DNA from: Desulfobacteraceae bacterium | Lineage (GTDB): Bacteria; Desulfobacterota; Desulfobacteria; Desulfobacterales; SG8-13 | Length of the DNA: 6,892 nt | Assembly (NCBI GenBank): GCA_029287875.1 | Contig: JARFQH010000236.1 | Location: 1-6,892 of the forward strand | Direction: 5' to 3' | In this document: positions 1-6,396 of the stretch, one piece after another | Layout of the letters: each line of letters opens with the position of its first letter | Numbering within the stretch: position 1 is the first letter of the stretch | Program-made: the position numbers and the translations under genes | Notes under the pieces: generated by a model | What the model was told of the DNA's origin: nothing | What the model saw: the letters and a program-made list of their open reading frames with translations, nothing else | Database searches by the model: none

Positions 1-138
1 AAGGTGTTGTAGCGAGTTTTTAAAGAACCGTTTTACAAAATGTATTTGATGGATATGTTCAAAAGATAAAATTGCACTGCACGACCGACGGCAAGGGCAT
101 GATGGTTCAGTTCGAAAATAGAATCAGACCCGCAAATA

Positions 139-186
139 GAAACTTGAAACTCGAAACACGAAACTCAGAACCCGGAACCCGGAACC
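139..186. repeat. Heptamer-phased GAAAC/GAACC tract
   Basis: Words of the form GAAAC, later GAACC, begin at 139, 146, 153, 160, 168, 175 and 182, so the period is 7 with a single 8-base step. The first four units read GAAAC and the last three GAACC. The tract is degenerate rather than a clean tandem repeat. It is the same kind of tract as those at 1703-1744 (opposite orientation) and 1831-1864. Function is unknown. Confidence 0.75.
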
Positions 187-187
187 A

Positions 188-290
188 GTGGTGGCTTAAG
201 GGCAATGAACGTTTAGTCGATAAAATCGATGATATCCTTTAATTCACAAAACCAACCTAATCCCGCGGCGGGACCCAACTGGCTCAACCG
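188..290 (+). repeat. Diverged direct repeat, copy A
   Basis: This segment aligns with 527-632 over its whole length with a few one-base gaps. By eye about three quarters of positions match. The best conserved blocks are GTTTNGTCGA (211-220), the CGAT/ATATC area (227-236), ACAAAAC (246-252) and the end AACTG...CAACCG (277-290). It contains the perfect palindrome TCCCGC-G-GCGGGA at 261-273; copy B has an imperfect palindrome at the same place. Both copies are in the same orientation. It could be a decayed duplication, or two members of a dispersed intergenic repeat family. Confidence 0.7.
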
Positions 291-526
291 AACAAGGTGG
301 GCACCTCCGCCCGGATGAACGATTTCGAAAGACGGCTGAAACTCGCCGCCAACGGTCTCTAAGCCCGGACCAGTCCCGTCTTCAAGTAATGAGTTCGGCT
401 ACAGCTTGTAGATCGTGCCTTCCAAGCGGCATCGGCATAGGGTCCGGTCTAAGACCCCGCGACTCAGACAGTCAGCCGCATTTCGCAACCGCTCATCCGG
501 GCTCCGGCGCGTCATTTTCATGCACC

Positions 527-632
527 GTGGCGGCCCAAGGGGGTATGAGCGTTTCGTCGAAAAAACGATAATATCTGTTAACTGACAAAACTGATTCAAT
601 CCCGCCGCGGCAGGACTCAACTGACACAACCG
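527..632 (+). repeat. Diverged direct repeat, copy B
   Basis: This is the second copy of the repeat at 188-290, offset by about 339 bases. Its central palindrome (600-615) pairs at 7 of 8 positions although its sequence differs from copy A, which suggests that the ability to pair has been kept. The copy ends about 106 bases before the gnd start codon. No open frame with protein-like character explains the conservation. Confidence 0.7.
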
Positions 633-683
633 CTTTATTGCGAAAATAGACTTTTGATGCACCGATTACTATACGGAGTCTGG

Positions 684-699
684 GCCCGCTGAAGCGGGC
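684..699 (+). promoter_or_regulatory. Small hairpin upstream of gnd
   Basis: GCCCGC (684-689) and GCGGGC (694-699) are perfect complements around the loop TGAA. The hairpin ends 39 bases before the gnd start codon. No T-run follows, so it is not an intrinsic terminator. A hairpin with the same core and loop type lies at a similar distance before tkt (3553-3566). It may be a 5' leader stem-loop or processing site; the role is inferred only. Confidence 0.35.
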
Positions 700-738
700 A
701 GGTGAAAAGAAAACAAACGACCGGACAGAGAGGATGAT

Positions 739-1644
739 ATGAAACTGGCGATGGTTGGCCTTGGCCGAATGGGCATGAATATGGCGAGACGTCTGCTGGC
801 GGGCGGCCACCAAGTGGTGGCGTATAACCGCACGCCGGATAAAACCGAACAAATGGTGGCGGAGGGAGCCGAAGGGGCCTTTACACTGGAAGAAGTGACC
901 GAAAAGCTCGATTCGCCGCGGATCGTGTGGCTGATGCTGCCGGCGGGCCGGGTCGTCGATGAACACATTGACCGGCTGGCGCCCGTGCTGGCCAAAAACG
1001 ACATTCTGATCGACGGTGGCAATTCTTTATACAAAGACGACATCCGCCGGGCGGCACAACTGGAGCCACAGGGTATCCACTACATGGATGCAGGGGTCAG
1101 TGGCGGCATCTGGGGACTCAAGATCGGCTACTGCACCATGATCGGTGGAAACCGGGAAACCTATGAGGTCGTCGAGCCGGTCCTCGAAACCCTGGCTCCC
1201 GAAGACGGGTACCTCTACTGCGGAAAGGCCGGTGCCGGCCACTTCGTCAAGATGGTCCACAACGGAATCGAATATGGGATGATGCAGGCTTACGGGGAAG
1301 GATTCGAAATTCTGGCGGCATCGGAATTCGCCGACGATTTCGACTACGCCGACATCGCCCACCTATGGAACCAGGGCAGCGTCATTCGTTCATGGCTGCT
1401 GGAATTGGCTGAAGCAGCTTTCCGCAAAGATGACAAACTCTCCGACATCAGTGGCCATGTCGACGATTCCGGTGAAGGCCGCTGGACCGTCATTCAGGCC
1501 GTTGAAACCGGCGTGCCGGCCGAGGTCATAACCCTTTCCCTGATGCGGCGTTTCAGGTCCCGGCAAAAGGACCCCTTCACCGAAAGGGTGCTTGCCGCTC
1601 TGCGCCGGGAGTTTGGAGGTCATGCCGTTGTGTCTTCGAAGTGA
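739..1644 (+). CDS. gnd: 6-phosphogluconate dehydrogenase, decarboxylating, short form
   Basis: It oxidises and decarboxylates 6-phosphogluconate to ribulose-5-phosphate in the cytoplasm, the last oxidative step of the pentose phosphate pathway. The 301-residue protein starts with a Rossmann fold (G7-L-G-R-M-G12). N30-R31-T32 follows the second strand, where NADP-dependent family members contact the 2'-phosphate. Substrate and catalytic motifs follow in order: DGGNS (92-96), GVSGG (119-123), and K171 with H174-N175-G-I-E178-Y179, matching the Lys, Asn and Glu active-site set of the family. WNQGSVIRSWLLEL (210-223) and GEGRW (245-249) lie in the helical domain. The length fits the ~300-residue bacterial/archaeal branch (YqeC/GndA type) rather than the ~470-residue enzyme of E. 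coli. The start is supported by the purine-rich AGAGAGGA at 727-734. Zwf follows after 304 bases, so it may be transcribed separately. Whether it uses NAD or NADP is uncertain. Confidence 0.96.
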   Translation: MKLAMVGLGRMGMNMARRLLAGGHQVVAYNRTPDKTEQMVAEGAEGAFTLEEVTEKLDSPRIVWLMLPAGRVVDEHIDRLAPVLAKNDILIDGGNSLYKDDIRRAAQLEPQGIHYMDAGVSGGIWGLKIGYCTMIGGNRETYEVVEPVLETLAPEDGYLYCGKAGAGHFVKMVHNGIEYGMMQAYGEGFEILAASEFADDFDYADIAHLWNQGSVIRSWLLELAEAAFRKDDKLSDISGHVDDSGEGRWTVIQAVETGVPAEVITLSLMRRFRSRQKDPFTERVLAALRREFGGHAVVSSK

Positions 1645-1702
1645 TGACCAAAATCCGTTTCCTGGTGGAAAAAATATTAGATTCTTATACCTAAACTGAT
1701 CA

Positions 1703-1744
1703 GTTCCGGGTTCAGGGTTCAAAGGTTCAAGGTTCTGGGTTCAG
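1703..1744. repeat. Heptamer-phased GGTTC tract
   Basis: GTTC begins at 1703, 1710, 1717, 1725, 1732 and 1739, a period of 7 with one 8-base step. The units are degenerate (CGGGTTC, AGGGTTC, AAGGTTC, TGGGTTC). It is the reverse-complement type of the tracts at 139-186 and 1831-1864, and its last 18 bases pair with the start of the latter. Confidence 0.8.
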
Positions 1745-1848
1745 CAGTGACTCAGGCTGCAGGCGTCCAGTTTGATCGAAGAGGAAACTTTTTAGTTTCG
1801 GTAAAAAATTCCAAATCGCAAATGACAAATAACCCAGAACGTTGAACC
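1724..1848. repeat. 18 bp inverted repeat around an 89 bp core
   Basis: The left arm GGTTCAAGGTTCTGGGTT (1724-1741) matches the reverse complement of 1831-1848 at 17 of 18 positions. Beyond the arms the complementarity continues imperfectly with small indels because both sides are heptamer tracts. The intervening 1742-1830 has no recognisable gene. In RNA this would close a long stem over the core between gnd and zwf. TTATACCTAA (1685-1694) and TTATACTTAA (1868-1877) lie just outside the two sides. This could be a MITE-like element or a structured spacer. Confidence 0.7.
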
Positions 1849-1864
1849 CTTAACCGCTCAACCT
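1805..1864. repeat. CAAAT and AACCC heptamer tracts
   Basis: CAAAT begins at 1812, 1819 and 1826, preceded by AAAAT at 1805, all 7 bases apart. AAC words then begin at 1831, 1838, 1845, 1852 and 1860, again 7 bases apart with one 8-base step at the end. The two sub-tracts use different words but the same period, with a 4-base phase shift between them. The function is unknown; a translated reading frame is not evident. Confidence 0.7.
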
Positions 1865-1934
1865 TGGTTATACTTAACGGAACCGGATGCACAGCCGAGG
1901 TGGCTGCCGGTCGCTCAACCACCTGACCGGCCGT

Positions 1935-1940
1935 AGGAGG
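1935..1940 (+). promoter_or_regulatory. Ribosome binding site of zwf
   Basis: A full AGGAGG lies 8 bases before the ATG at 1949. The next in-frame ATG (1982, codon 12) has no comparable site, so this decides the zwf start. Confidence 0.85.
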
Positions 1941-1948
1941 ATCACCAT

Positions 1949-3505
1949 ATGACCGAAAATGCAACCACCCGCGAGGACACCATGCAGCCCATCGTTCGGG
2001 TCCGGACTTCGGATATGGACCTGCCCGCAGATGAGTGTCGGATCCCTACGCGCAGTGAGCCCTGCACCATCGTCATCGCCGGGGCCACAGGAGACCTGAC
2101 AGCGCGCAAATTGATGCCGGCCCTTTTCAACCTCTACTGCAATGAAGGGCTGCCGGAATCTTTTGCCATTGTCGGATGCGGGCGCACCGAACTCAGTGAC
2201 CAGCGGTTTCGAAAAAAAATTAGCGCGGCACTGAACGATGAAAGTGACGACCGCTCCCGGCACCAGCATTTTATCAAATCGCTGTATTACCTGCCGATCA
2301 CCTACGATGACCCGGAGTCGTACAGTCGACTGGCCGAACTGCTGAATGAAGTCGACAGCCGACACCACACCGGCGGCAACCGGATTTTTTATCTGGCCCT
2401 GCCCCCTACGCTTTACAAAACCGTGGCAAATATGCTGGGCAAGGCCGGATTGGGCAGGGAAAAGAAAGACGGCAACGGGTGGGCGCGACTGGTCGTCGAA
2501 AAGCCCTTCGGGCATAATCTGGAATCGGCCATCGAGCTGGACCGCGGCATTCACCGTCACTTCAAGGAACACCAGGTATTCAGAATCGATCATTACCTGG
2601 CCAAGGAAACGGTGCAGAACGTCCTGATGTTTCGGTTCGCCAACACCATTTTCGAACCGGTGTGGAACCGGCGCTACATCAAATCGGTGGAAGTGACGGC
2701 CACAGAAACCCTCGGAGTGGAGCACCGCGCCGGGTATTATGAAAAGGCCGGTGTGCTGCGGGACATGTTTCAGAACCACATGATGCAGCTTCTGGCCCTG
2801 ACGACCATGGAACCGCCAAGCCGGTTCGAAGCCGATCGGGTCCGTGACGAACGGATCAAGCTTTTCCGCTCGCTGCGACCGTTTCCGGTCAATCGGCTCC
2901 AGGATTTTCTTGTGCTCGGTCAATACGGTCGGGGAACTGTTGACGGGAAATCGGTTCCTGCTTATCGGGAAGAGACGGATGTGGCTCCCGAGTCGTTGAC
3001 GCCGACCTACGCCCGCATGAAGGTGTTCGTGGATAATTGGCGCTGGCAAGGCATCCCCTTCATCCTGACCTCCGGCAAACGCATGGCCCGAAAGGTTACG
3101 CAGATTGCCATTCAATTTCGGGAAGTGCCTCACTCGATGTTCAGGCAAGTATTGGGTGAAACGATAAATCCCAACCGCCTGACACTGGGGATCTACCCCG
3201 AGGAGGAGATCTCTCTGACATTCCAGACCAAAACACCGGGACCCCGGGTTTGCTTGCGCAATGTCACCATGGATTTCTTTTATCATCAGAAGGATACCGG
3301 CCTCAAGCTGGAAGCCTATGAAAAGGTTTTGCTGGACTGTATGCTGGGTGACCATATGCTTTTCTGGCGTCAGGATGCCGTGGAGCAGTGCTGGTCTTTT
3401 CTGACCCCCATTCTGGCCGAGTGTGAAACCTGCGGCGACCGGGCCCAAACGCTTCAGACCTATCCGGCCGGAAGCTGGGGTCCGGAGACGACCCATAAGC
3501 TATAA
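1949..3505 (+). CDS. zwf: Glucose-6-phosphate 1-dehydrogenase
   Basis: It oxidises glucose-6-phosphate to 6-phosphogluconolactone in the cytoplasm with reduction of NADP (or NAD), the entry step of the oxidative pentose phosphate pathway. The 518-residue protein has the N-terminal nucleotide fold with G45-A-T-G-D-L50 and R79 in GCGRT, the usual place for the 2'-phosphate contact. Then come the EKPFGHN motif (184-190), the active-site signature RIDHYLAKE (212-220, His215) and the second catalytic histidine in RDMFQNH (271-277, His277). The C-terminus ends in the family motif YPAGSWGPE (505-513). Two signature positions vary: Ala218 instead of the usual Gly of HYLGKE, and Glu265 instead of the usual Asp of GYYD. 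It is slightly longer than the E. coli enzyme because of about 25-30 extra N-terminal residues. A C-E-T-C pair sits at 492-495. The start at 1949 is set by AGGAGG. Tkt follows after 94 bases. Confidence 0.97.
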   Translation: MTENATTREDTMQPIVRVRTSDMDLPADECRIPTRSEPCTIVIAGATGDLTARKLMPALFNLYCNEGLPESFAIVGCGRTELSDQRFRKKISAALNDESDDRSRHQHFIKSLYYLPITYDDPESYSRLAELLNEVDSRHHTGGNRIFYLALPPTLYKTVANMLGKAGLGREKKDGNGWARLVVEKPFGHNLESAIELDRGIHRHFKEHQVFRIDHYLAKETVQNVLMFRFANTIFEPVWNRRYIKSVEVTATETLGVEHRAGYYEKAGVLRDMFQNHMMQLLALTTMEPPSRFEADRVRDERIKLFRSLRPFPVNRLQDFLVLGQYGRGTVDGKSVPAYREETDVAPESLTPTYARMKVFVDNWRWQGIPFILTSGKRMARKVTQIAIQFREVPHSMFRQVLGETINPNRLTLGIYPEEEISLTFQTKTPGPRVCLRNVTMDFFYHQKDTGLKLEAYEKVLLDCMLGDHMLFWRQDAVEQCWSFLTPILAECETCGDRAQTLQTYPAGSWGPETTHKL

Positions 3506-3599
3506 GGTTCGGAGCGTAACACCGGCCGGTATCTCAAATTAAAAACCCGTCCCGCGCTGGAGCGCGAAGCGGCCGTTGACATTTTACAGGAGAGGGACC
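3506..3599 (+). promoter_or_regulatory. zwf-tkt spacer with palindrome and hairpin
   Basis: The spacer holds a perfect 10 bp palindrome ACCGGCCGGT (3521-3530) and a hairpin CGCGC-TGGA-GCGCG (3553-3566) that ends 33 bases before the tkt start. No T-run follows either, so neither looks like an intrinsic terminator, and read-through from zwf into tkt is plausible. The hairpin shares the pattern CNCGCTGRAGCGNG with the one at 685-698 upstream of gnd, including a swapped base pair. A leader stem-loop or mRNA processing site is possible. Confidence 0.35.
3588..3592 (+). promoter_or_regulatory. Ribosome binding site of tkt
   Basis: AGGAG lies 7 bases before the ATG at 3600 and selects it over the in-frame TTG at 3576, which has no such site and would place the AGGAG inside the gene. 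Confidence 0.8.
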
Positions 3600-5615
3600 A
3601 TGAATAACGAACGCGACCAACTGTGTATCAACACCATTCGAATGCTGGCTGCAGATGCGGTCGAAAAGGCCCGCTCGGGCCATCCCGGAATGCCCATGGG
3701 AGCGGCCGCCATGGCCTATGTGCTGTGGACACGGTTTTTGCGTCACAATCCCGAGAACCCGGCCTGGCCGGACCGTGACCGCTTCGTGCTCTCCGCCGGT
3801 CACGGCTCTATGTTGCTCTACAGCCTGCTGCATCTGACGGGCTATGATGTGACCCTGGATGAATTGAAAAATTTTCGTCAATGGGGAAGCAAAACGCCCG
3901 GCCATCCGGAACACGGGCTCACCCCGGGAGTGGAGACCACAACCGGCCCACTGGGGCAGGGATTCGCAAACGGCGTGGGAATGGCGATTGCCGAGCGGCA
4001 TCTGGCCTCGGTTTTCAACCGCCCGGGACACGAGATCGTCAACCATTTTACATATGGCATCGTGAGCGACGGTGACCTGATGGAGGGCATCTCTCACGAG
4101 GCTGCGTCGTTGGCCGGTCACCTCGGCCTCGGTAAATTGATTTACCTTTACGACGACAACCACATCTCCATCGAGGGCAGCACCGAGATTGCCTTCACGG
4201 AAGACCGCTTGAAACGATTCGAGGCCTACGGGTGGCACGTACAGCAAGTGACGGACGGCAACGATCTGGAGCAACTGTCGACTGCCATCGCAGCCGCTAG
4301 GGATGAGACCCGGCGACCGTCTTTCATCGCCGTGCGGACCCACATCGGATACGGCAGCCCCAACAAGCAGGACACTGCCGGCGCGCATGGCGAACCTCTG
4401 GGAGCGGAAGAACTCAAACTGACGAAACAAAACCTGAATTGGCCCGCAGAACCGGCTTTTTACCTGCCGGAAGAAGCGGTTTCGCATTTCCGCGAGGCCC
4501 TGGAAAAAGGCGCGCAACTCGACCGCAGCTGGCAGGAAGCCTTCACGTCTTATAAGGAGGCGCATCCGGAGTTGGCCGCCCGCTGGCGGCAGTGGACCGA
4601 AGGTGGTTTGCCCGAATCATGGGAGCGGGAGATGCTTGTATTTGACACCGACACAAAGGGAATGGCAACCCGGGTCGCTTCCGGCAAAATCTTGAATGCC
4701 ATTGCCGGCAGGATGACGAACCTGATGGGCGGTTCCGCCGATCTGGCCCCGTCCACCAAGACCCTGATCGAAAATGAAGACGATTTTCAGCCACCCGGCT
4801 TCGGGGGCCGCAACATGAGATTCGGCGTGCGGGAACACGCCATGGGCGGTATTTTAAACGGCATGGCCCTCCACGGTGGATTGATACCCTACGGCGCCAC
4901 ATTCCTGATCTTCTCCGACTACATGCGTCCGGCCATTCGTCTGGCCGCGCTGATGAAATTACACGTCATCTATGTTTTCACCCACGACAGTATCGGCCTG
5001 GGGGAAGACGGTCCGACCCACCAGCCGATTGAACAATTGGCAGCCCTCAGGGCCATCCCGAATCTCAAGGTCGTGCGTCCCTGCGACGCCAACGAAACGG
5101 TCGAGGCCTGGAAAGCGGCCTTGAAATCCATCGGCGGTCCCGTCGCGCTGGTCCTCACCCGCCAGAACCTTCCGGTTCTCGACCGCACGGTTGCCGGACC
5201 GGCCGATGGGTTGCAGAAAGGGGCTTATGTCGTTAGCGACCCGCAAGACAGCCGACCGGATCTTCTCCTCATGGCCAGCGGGTCGGAAGTACACATTGCG
5301 CTGGCCGCCGCCGCCGCGCTGGCCGACAAGGGGATCGCCGTGCGGGTTGTCAGCGTACCGTGCTGGGAATTGTTCGAGGAGCAGCCGGAAGAATATCGCC
5401 GGCTGGTTCTGCCAGTGGAAGTGACCTCCAGGCTGGCGGTCGAAGCCGGCAGTCCCCAAGGCTGGTACCGGTATGTCGGCCGCCGCGGAATAGTGATCGG
5501 GCTGACCCATTTCGGCGCCTCCGCCCCCTATCAAATGCTTTACGACAAGTTCGGCCTCACCGCGGACCACGTTGTGGAAGAGTCTCTGAAACTGCTGGAG
5601 AAAAACGCCAGATGA
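3600..5615 (+). CDS. tkt: Transketolase
   Basis: It moves two-carbon units between sugar phosphates (xylulose-5-phosphate, ribose-5-phosphate, erythrose-4-phosphate) with thiamine diphosphate and a divalent metal. It connects pentose phosphates to fructose-6-phosphate and glyceraldehyde-3-phosphate. The 671-residue protein is full length with all three domains. Visible residues are H28 (SGHPG), H68 (SAGHGS), H102 (GHPE), the GPLGQG loop (116-121), metal ligands D157 and N187-x-I189 (SDGDLMEG ... DDNHI), and H263 (AGAHG). The pyrimidine domain has D381 (GGSADL), catalytic E412 (RFGVREH), H474 in GEDGPTHQPIEQL and R521 (LTRQNLP). The ATG at 3600 is preferred over the TTG at 3576 because AGGAG precedes it. 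The last codons overlap the pgl start as ATGA, indicating one transcript and coupled translation. It is unlikely to be a DXP synthase or dihydroxyacetone synthase, given its length and motifs. Confidence 0.97.
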   Translation: MNNERDQLCINTIRMLAADAVEKARSGHPGMPMGAAAMAYVLWTRFLRHNPENPAWPDRDRFVLSAGHGSMLLYSLLHLTGYDVTLDELKNFRQWGSKTPGHPEHGLTPGVETTTGPLGQGFANGVGMAIAERHLASVFNRPGHEIVNHFTYGIVSDGDLMEGISHEAASLAGHLGLGKLIYLYDDNHISIEGSTEIAFTEDRLKRFEAYGWHVQQVTDGNDLEQLSTAIAAARDETRRPSFIAVRTHIGYGSPNKQDTAGAHGEPLGAEELKLTKQNLNWPAEPAFYLPEEAVSHFREALEKGAQLDRSWQEAFTSYKEAHPELAARWRQWTEGGLPESWEREMLVFDTDTKGMATRVASGKILNAIAGRMTNLMGGSADLAPSTKTLIENEDDFQPPGFGGRNMRFGVREHAMGGILNGMALHGGLIPYGATFLIFSDYMRPAIRLAALMKLHVIYVFTHDSIGLGEDGPTHQPIEQLAALRAIPNLKVVRPCDANETVEAWKAALKSIGGPVALVLTRQNLPVLDRTVAGPADGLQKGAYVVSDPQDSRPDLLLMASGSEVHIALAAAAALADKGIAVRVVSVPCWELFEEQPEEYRRLVLPVEVTSRLAVEAGSPQGWYRYVGRRGIVIGLTHFGASAPYQMLYDKFGLTADHVVEESLKLLEKNAR

Positions 5616-6385
5616 CACCGCCGGAAAACAGCCGGGTCATTGTCACCGCCGGCATCGAGCGTATGGCGGTAGAAGGCGCCGAACTTTTCCAACGCACCGC
5701 CGTCGCGAGCGTCGCCCGTGCGGGACTTTTCACGGTGGCCGTGTCCGGCGGCAGCACGCCGCGACCCATGCACCGGCTCCTGGCCGAGGATCCCTATCGC
5801 TCCGGTATTCCTTGGCAGTTCACTCACTTGTTCTGGGTCGATGAACGCCTGGTGCCGGTAACAGACCCGGACAGCAACTTCGGCAGCGCCGAAAGAGATT
5901 TCCTGAATCAGCTGACGATTCCAGCCGGCAACATCCATCCCATGAGTTCGCGAAAGCCGCCCGCTGCGGCCGCCGACGATTACGAGCATGAACTGAGACG
6001 CCATTTCAGCCGCTTCGCCAGCGCTGAGCCGGTTTTCGATCTGATCGTGCTGGGTGTCGGCGAGGACGGCCACACGGCCTCGATATTTCCCGGCGACCAC
6101 AGCGCAGAGGAGACGACGCGCTGGGTGACGGCTGTAAAGGGCGGAACACCGTACGTCGCGCGTCTGACCCTGACGCTGCCGATCCTCAACCGGGCCCGCC
6201 GGATCATTTATCTCATTTCCGGATCGAAAAAAGCGGTCGTGGTTCGGTCGCTTTTGACGGATGCATCCGCTCAGCTACCGCCCCAAAGGATCGCTCCGCA
6301 GCGCGGGGAAATCATCTGGCTCCTGGATTCGGAGGCGGCGGAACTGCTGCCGCAAGATCTTTCCAGATGCATCCGGAAAGATTGA
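5612..6385 (+). CDS. pgl: 6-phosphogluconolactonase (DevB/SOL type)
   Basis: It hydrolyses 6-phosphoglucono-delta-lactone, the Zwf product, to 6-phosphogluconate, the Gnd substrate. The 257-residue protein shows the DevB/SOL family motifs in order: SGGSTPRP (45-52), FWVDERLVP (74-82), SNFG (89-92 region), the signature LGVGEDGHTASIFPG (147-161) and a C-terminal WLLDSEAA (236-243). It is related to glucosamine-6-phosphate deaminase, but the GEDGHTASIFP signature and the neighbours favour the lactonase. The start is the ATG at 5612, which overlaps the tkt stop codon (ATGA) with GGAG at 5597-5600, an 11-base spacing. A longer in-frame extension back to 5360 lies wholly inside tkt, is arginine- and proline-rich and has no family similarity, so I reject it. 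The 5' coupling to tkt probably compensates for the distant ribosome binding site. Confidence 0.95.
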   Translation: MTPPENSRVIVTAGIERMAVEGAELFQRTAVASVARAGLFTVAVSGGSTPRPMHRLLAEDPYRSGIPWQFTHLFWVDERLVPVTDPDSNFGSAERDFLNQLTIPAGNIHPMSSRKPPAAAADDYEHELRRHFSRFASAEPVFDLIVLGVGEDGHTASIFPGDHSAEETTRWVTAVKGGTPYVARLTLTLPILNRARRIIYLISGSKKAVVVRSLLTDASAQLPPQRIAPQRGEIIWLLDSEAAELLPQDLSRCIRKD

Positions 6386-6396
6386 GGGGAACCATT

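Larger units (their letters stand above)
1..738. other. Long gene-free upstream region with repeats
   Basis: I see no convincing protein gene here. Open frames on both strands are short, lack a good ribosome binding site and do not resemble a protein family I know. The first ~130 bases are AT-rich, then a heptamer-phased tract follows (139-186). Two diverged copies of a ~105 bp repeat (188-290 and 527-632) frame a more GC-rich stretch, and a small hairpin (684-699) sits just before gnd. A promoter for gnd presumably lies here, but I could not find a -35/-10 pair with acceptable spacing. The end of an upstream gene could lie in the first ~50 bases, but nothing identifies it. Confidence 0.6.
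1645..1948. other. gnd-zwf spacer with inverted heptamer tracts
   Basis: This 304-base spacer has no credible gene. It holds a GGTTC tract (1703-1744), an 85-90 base core, and CAAAT and AACCC tracts (1805-1864) in the opposite sense. Just after gnd, TTTCC-TGGT-GGAAA (1658-1671) can form a 5 bp stem but has no T-run, so it is a poor terminator. GAAACT-TTTT-AGTTTC (1784-1799) is another weak stem. TATACT at 1869-1874 resembles a -10 box, but the nearest -35-like word (TTGAAC, 1842-1847) is 21 bases away, too far for a standard promoter. Confidence 0.6.

Noticed and set aside
1..69. 3' end of an upstream gene at the window start
   Set aside because: Frames 1, 2 and 3 hit stops at 10-12, 47-49 and 21-23, leaving at most 15 codons. 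A gene end cannot be excluded, but nothing supports it.
139..186. CRISPR array
   Set aside because: The 7-base period is far too short for repeats and spacers, and no cas gene is nearby.
389..966. Short frames on both strands upstream of and overlapping gnd (389-571 +, 399-662 -, 493-966 -)
   Set aside because: Low-complexity composition, no ribosome binding sites, no family resemblance, and they span a repeat copy or the gnd coding sequence.
1658..1671. Intrinsic terminator after gnd
   Set aside because: The stem is only 5 bp and is followed by A residues rather than a T-run.
1842..1874. Promoter TTGAAC ... TATACT upstream of zwf
   Set aside because: The 21-base spacer is too long for a standard sigma-70 promoter, and TTGAAC is part of the heptamer tract. 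TATACT alone is not enough.
1874..3496. 540-codon open frame on the - strand opposite zwf
   Set aside because: It lies almost entirely across zwf, which has unmistakable G6PDH motifs. The frame has no recognisable domain or ribosome binding site, and long antisense frames are expected from the codon bias of GC-rich genes.
3576..3599. TTG start eight codons upstream for tkt
   Set aside because: The AGGAG at 3588-3592 serves the ATG at 3600, and no such site precedes the TTG.
3534..4565. 343-codon open frame on the - strand opposite tkt
   Set aside because: It is a shadow of tkt without recognisable motifs; the same applies to the - strand frame at 4959-5618.
5360..5611. N-terminal extension of the pgl frame
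   Set aside because: It is read out of frame within tkt, is not protein-like, and the ATG at 5612 gives the normal family length and the typical ATGA overlap.
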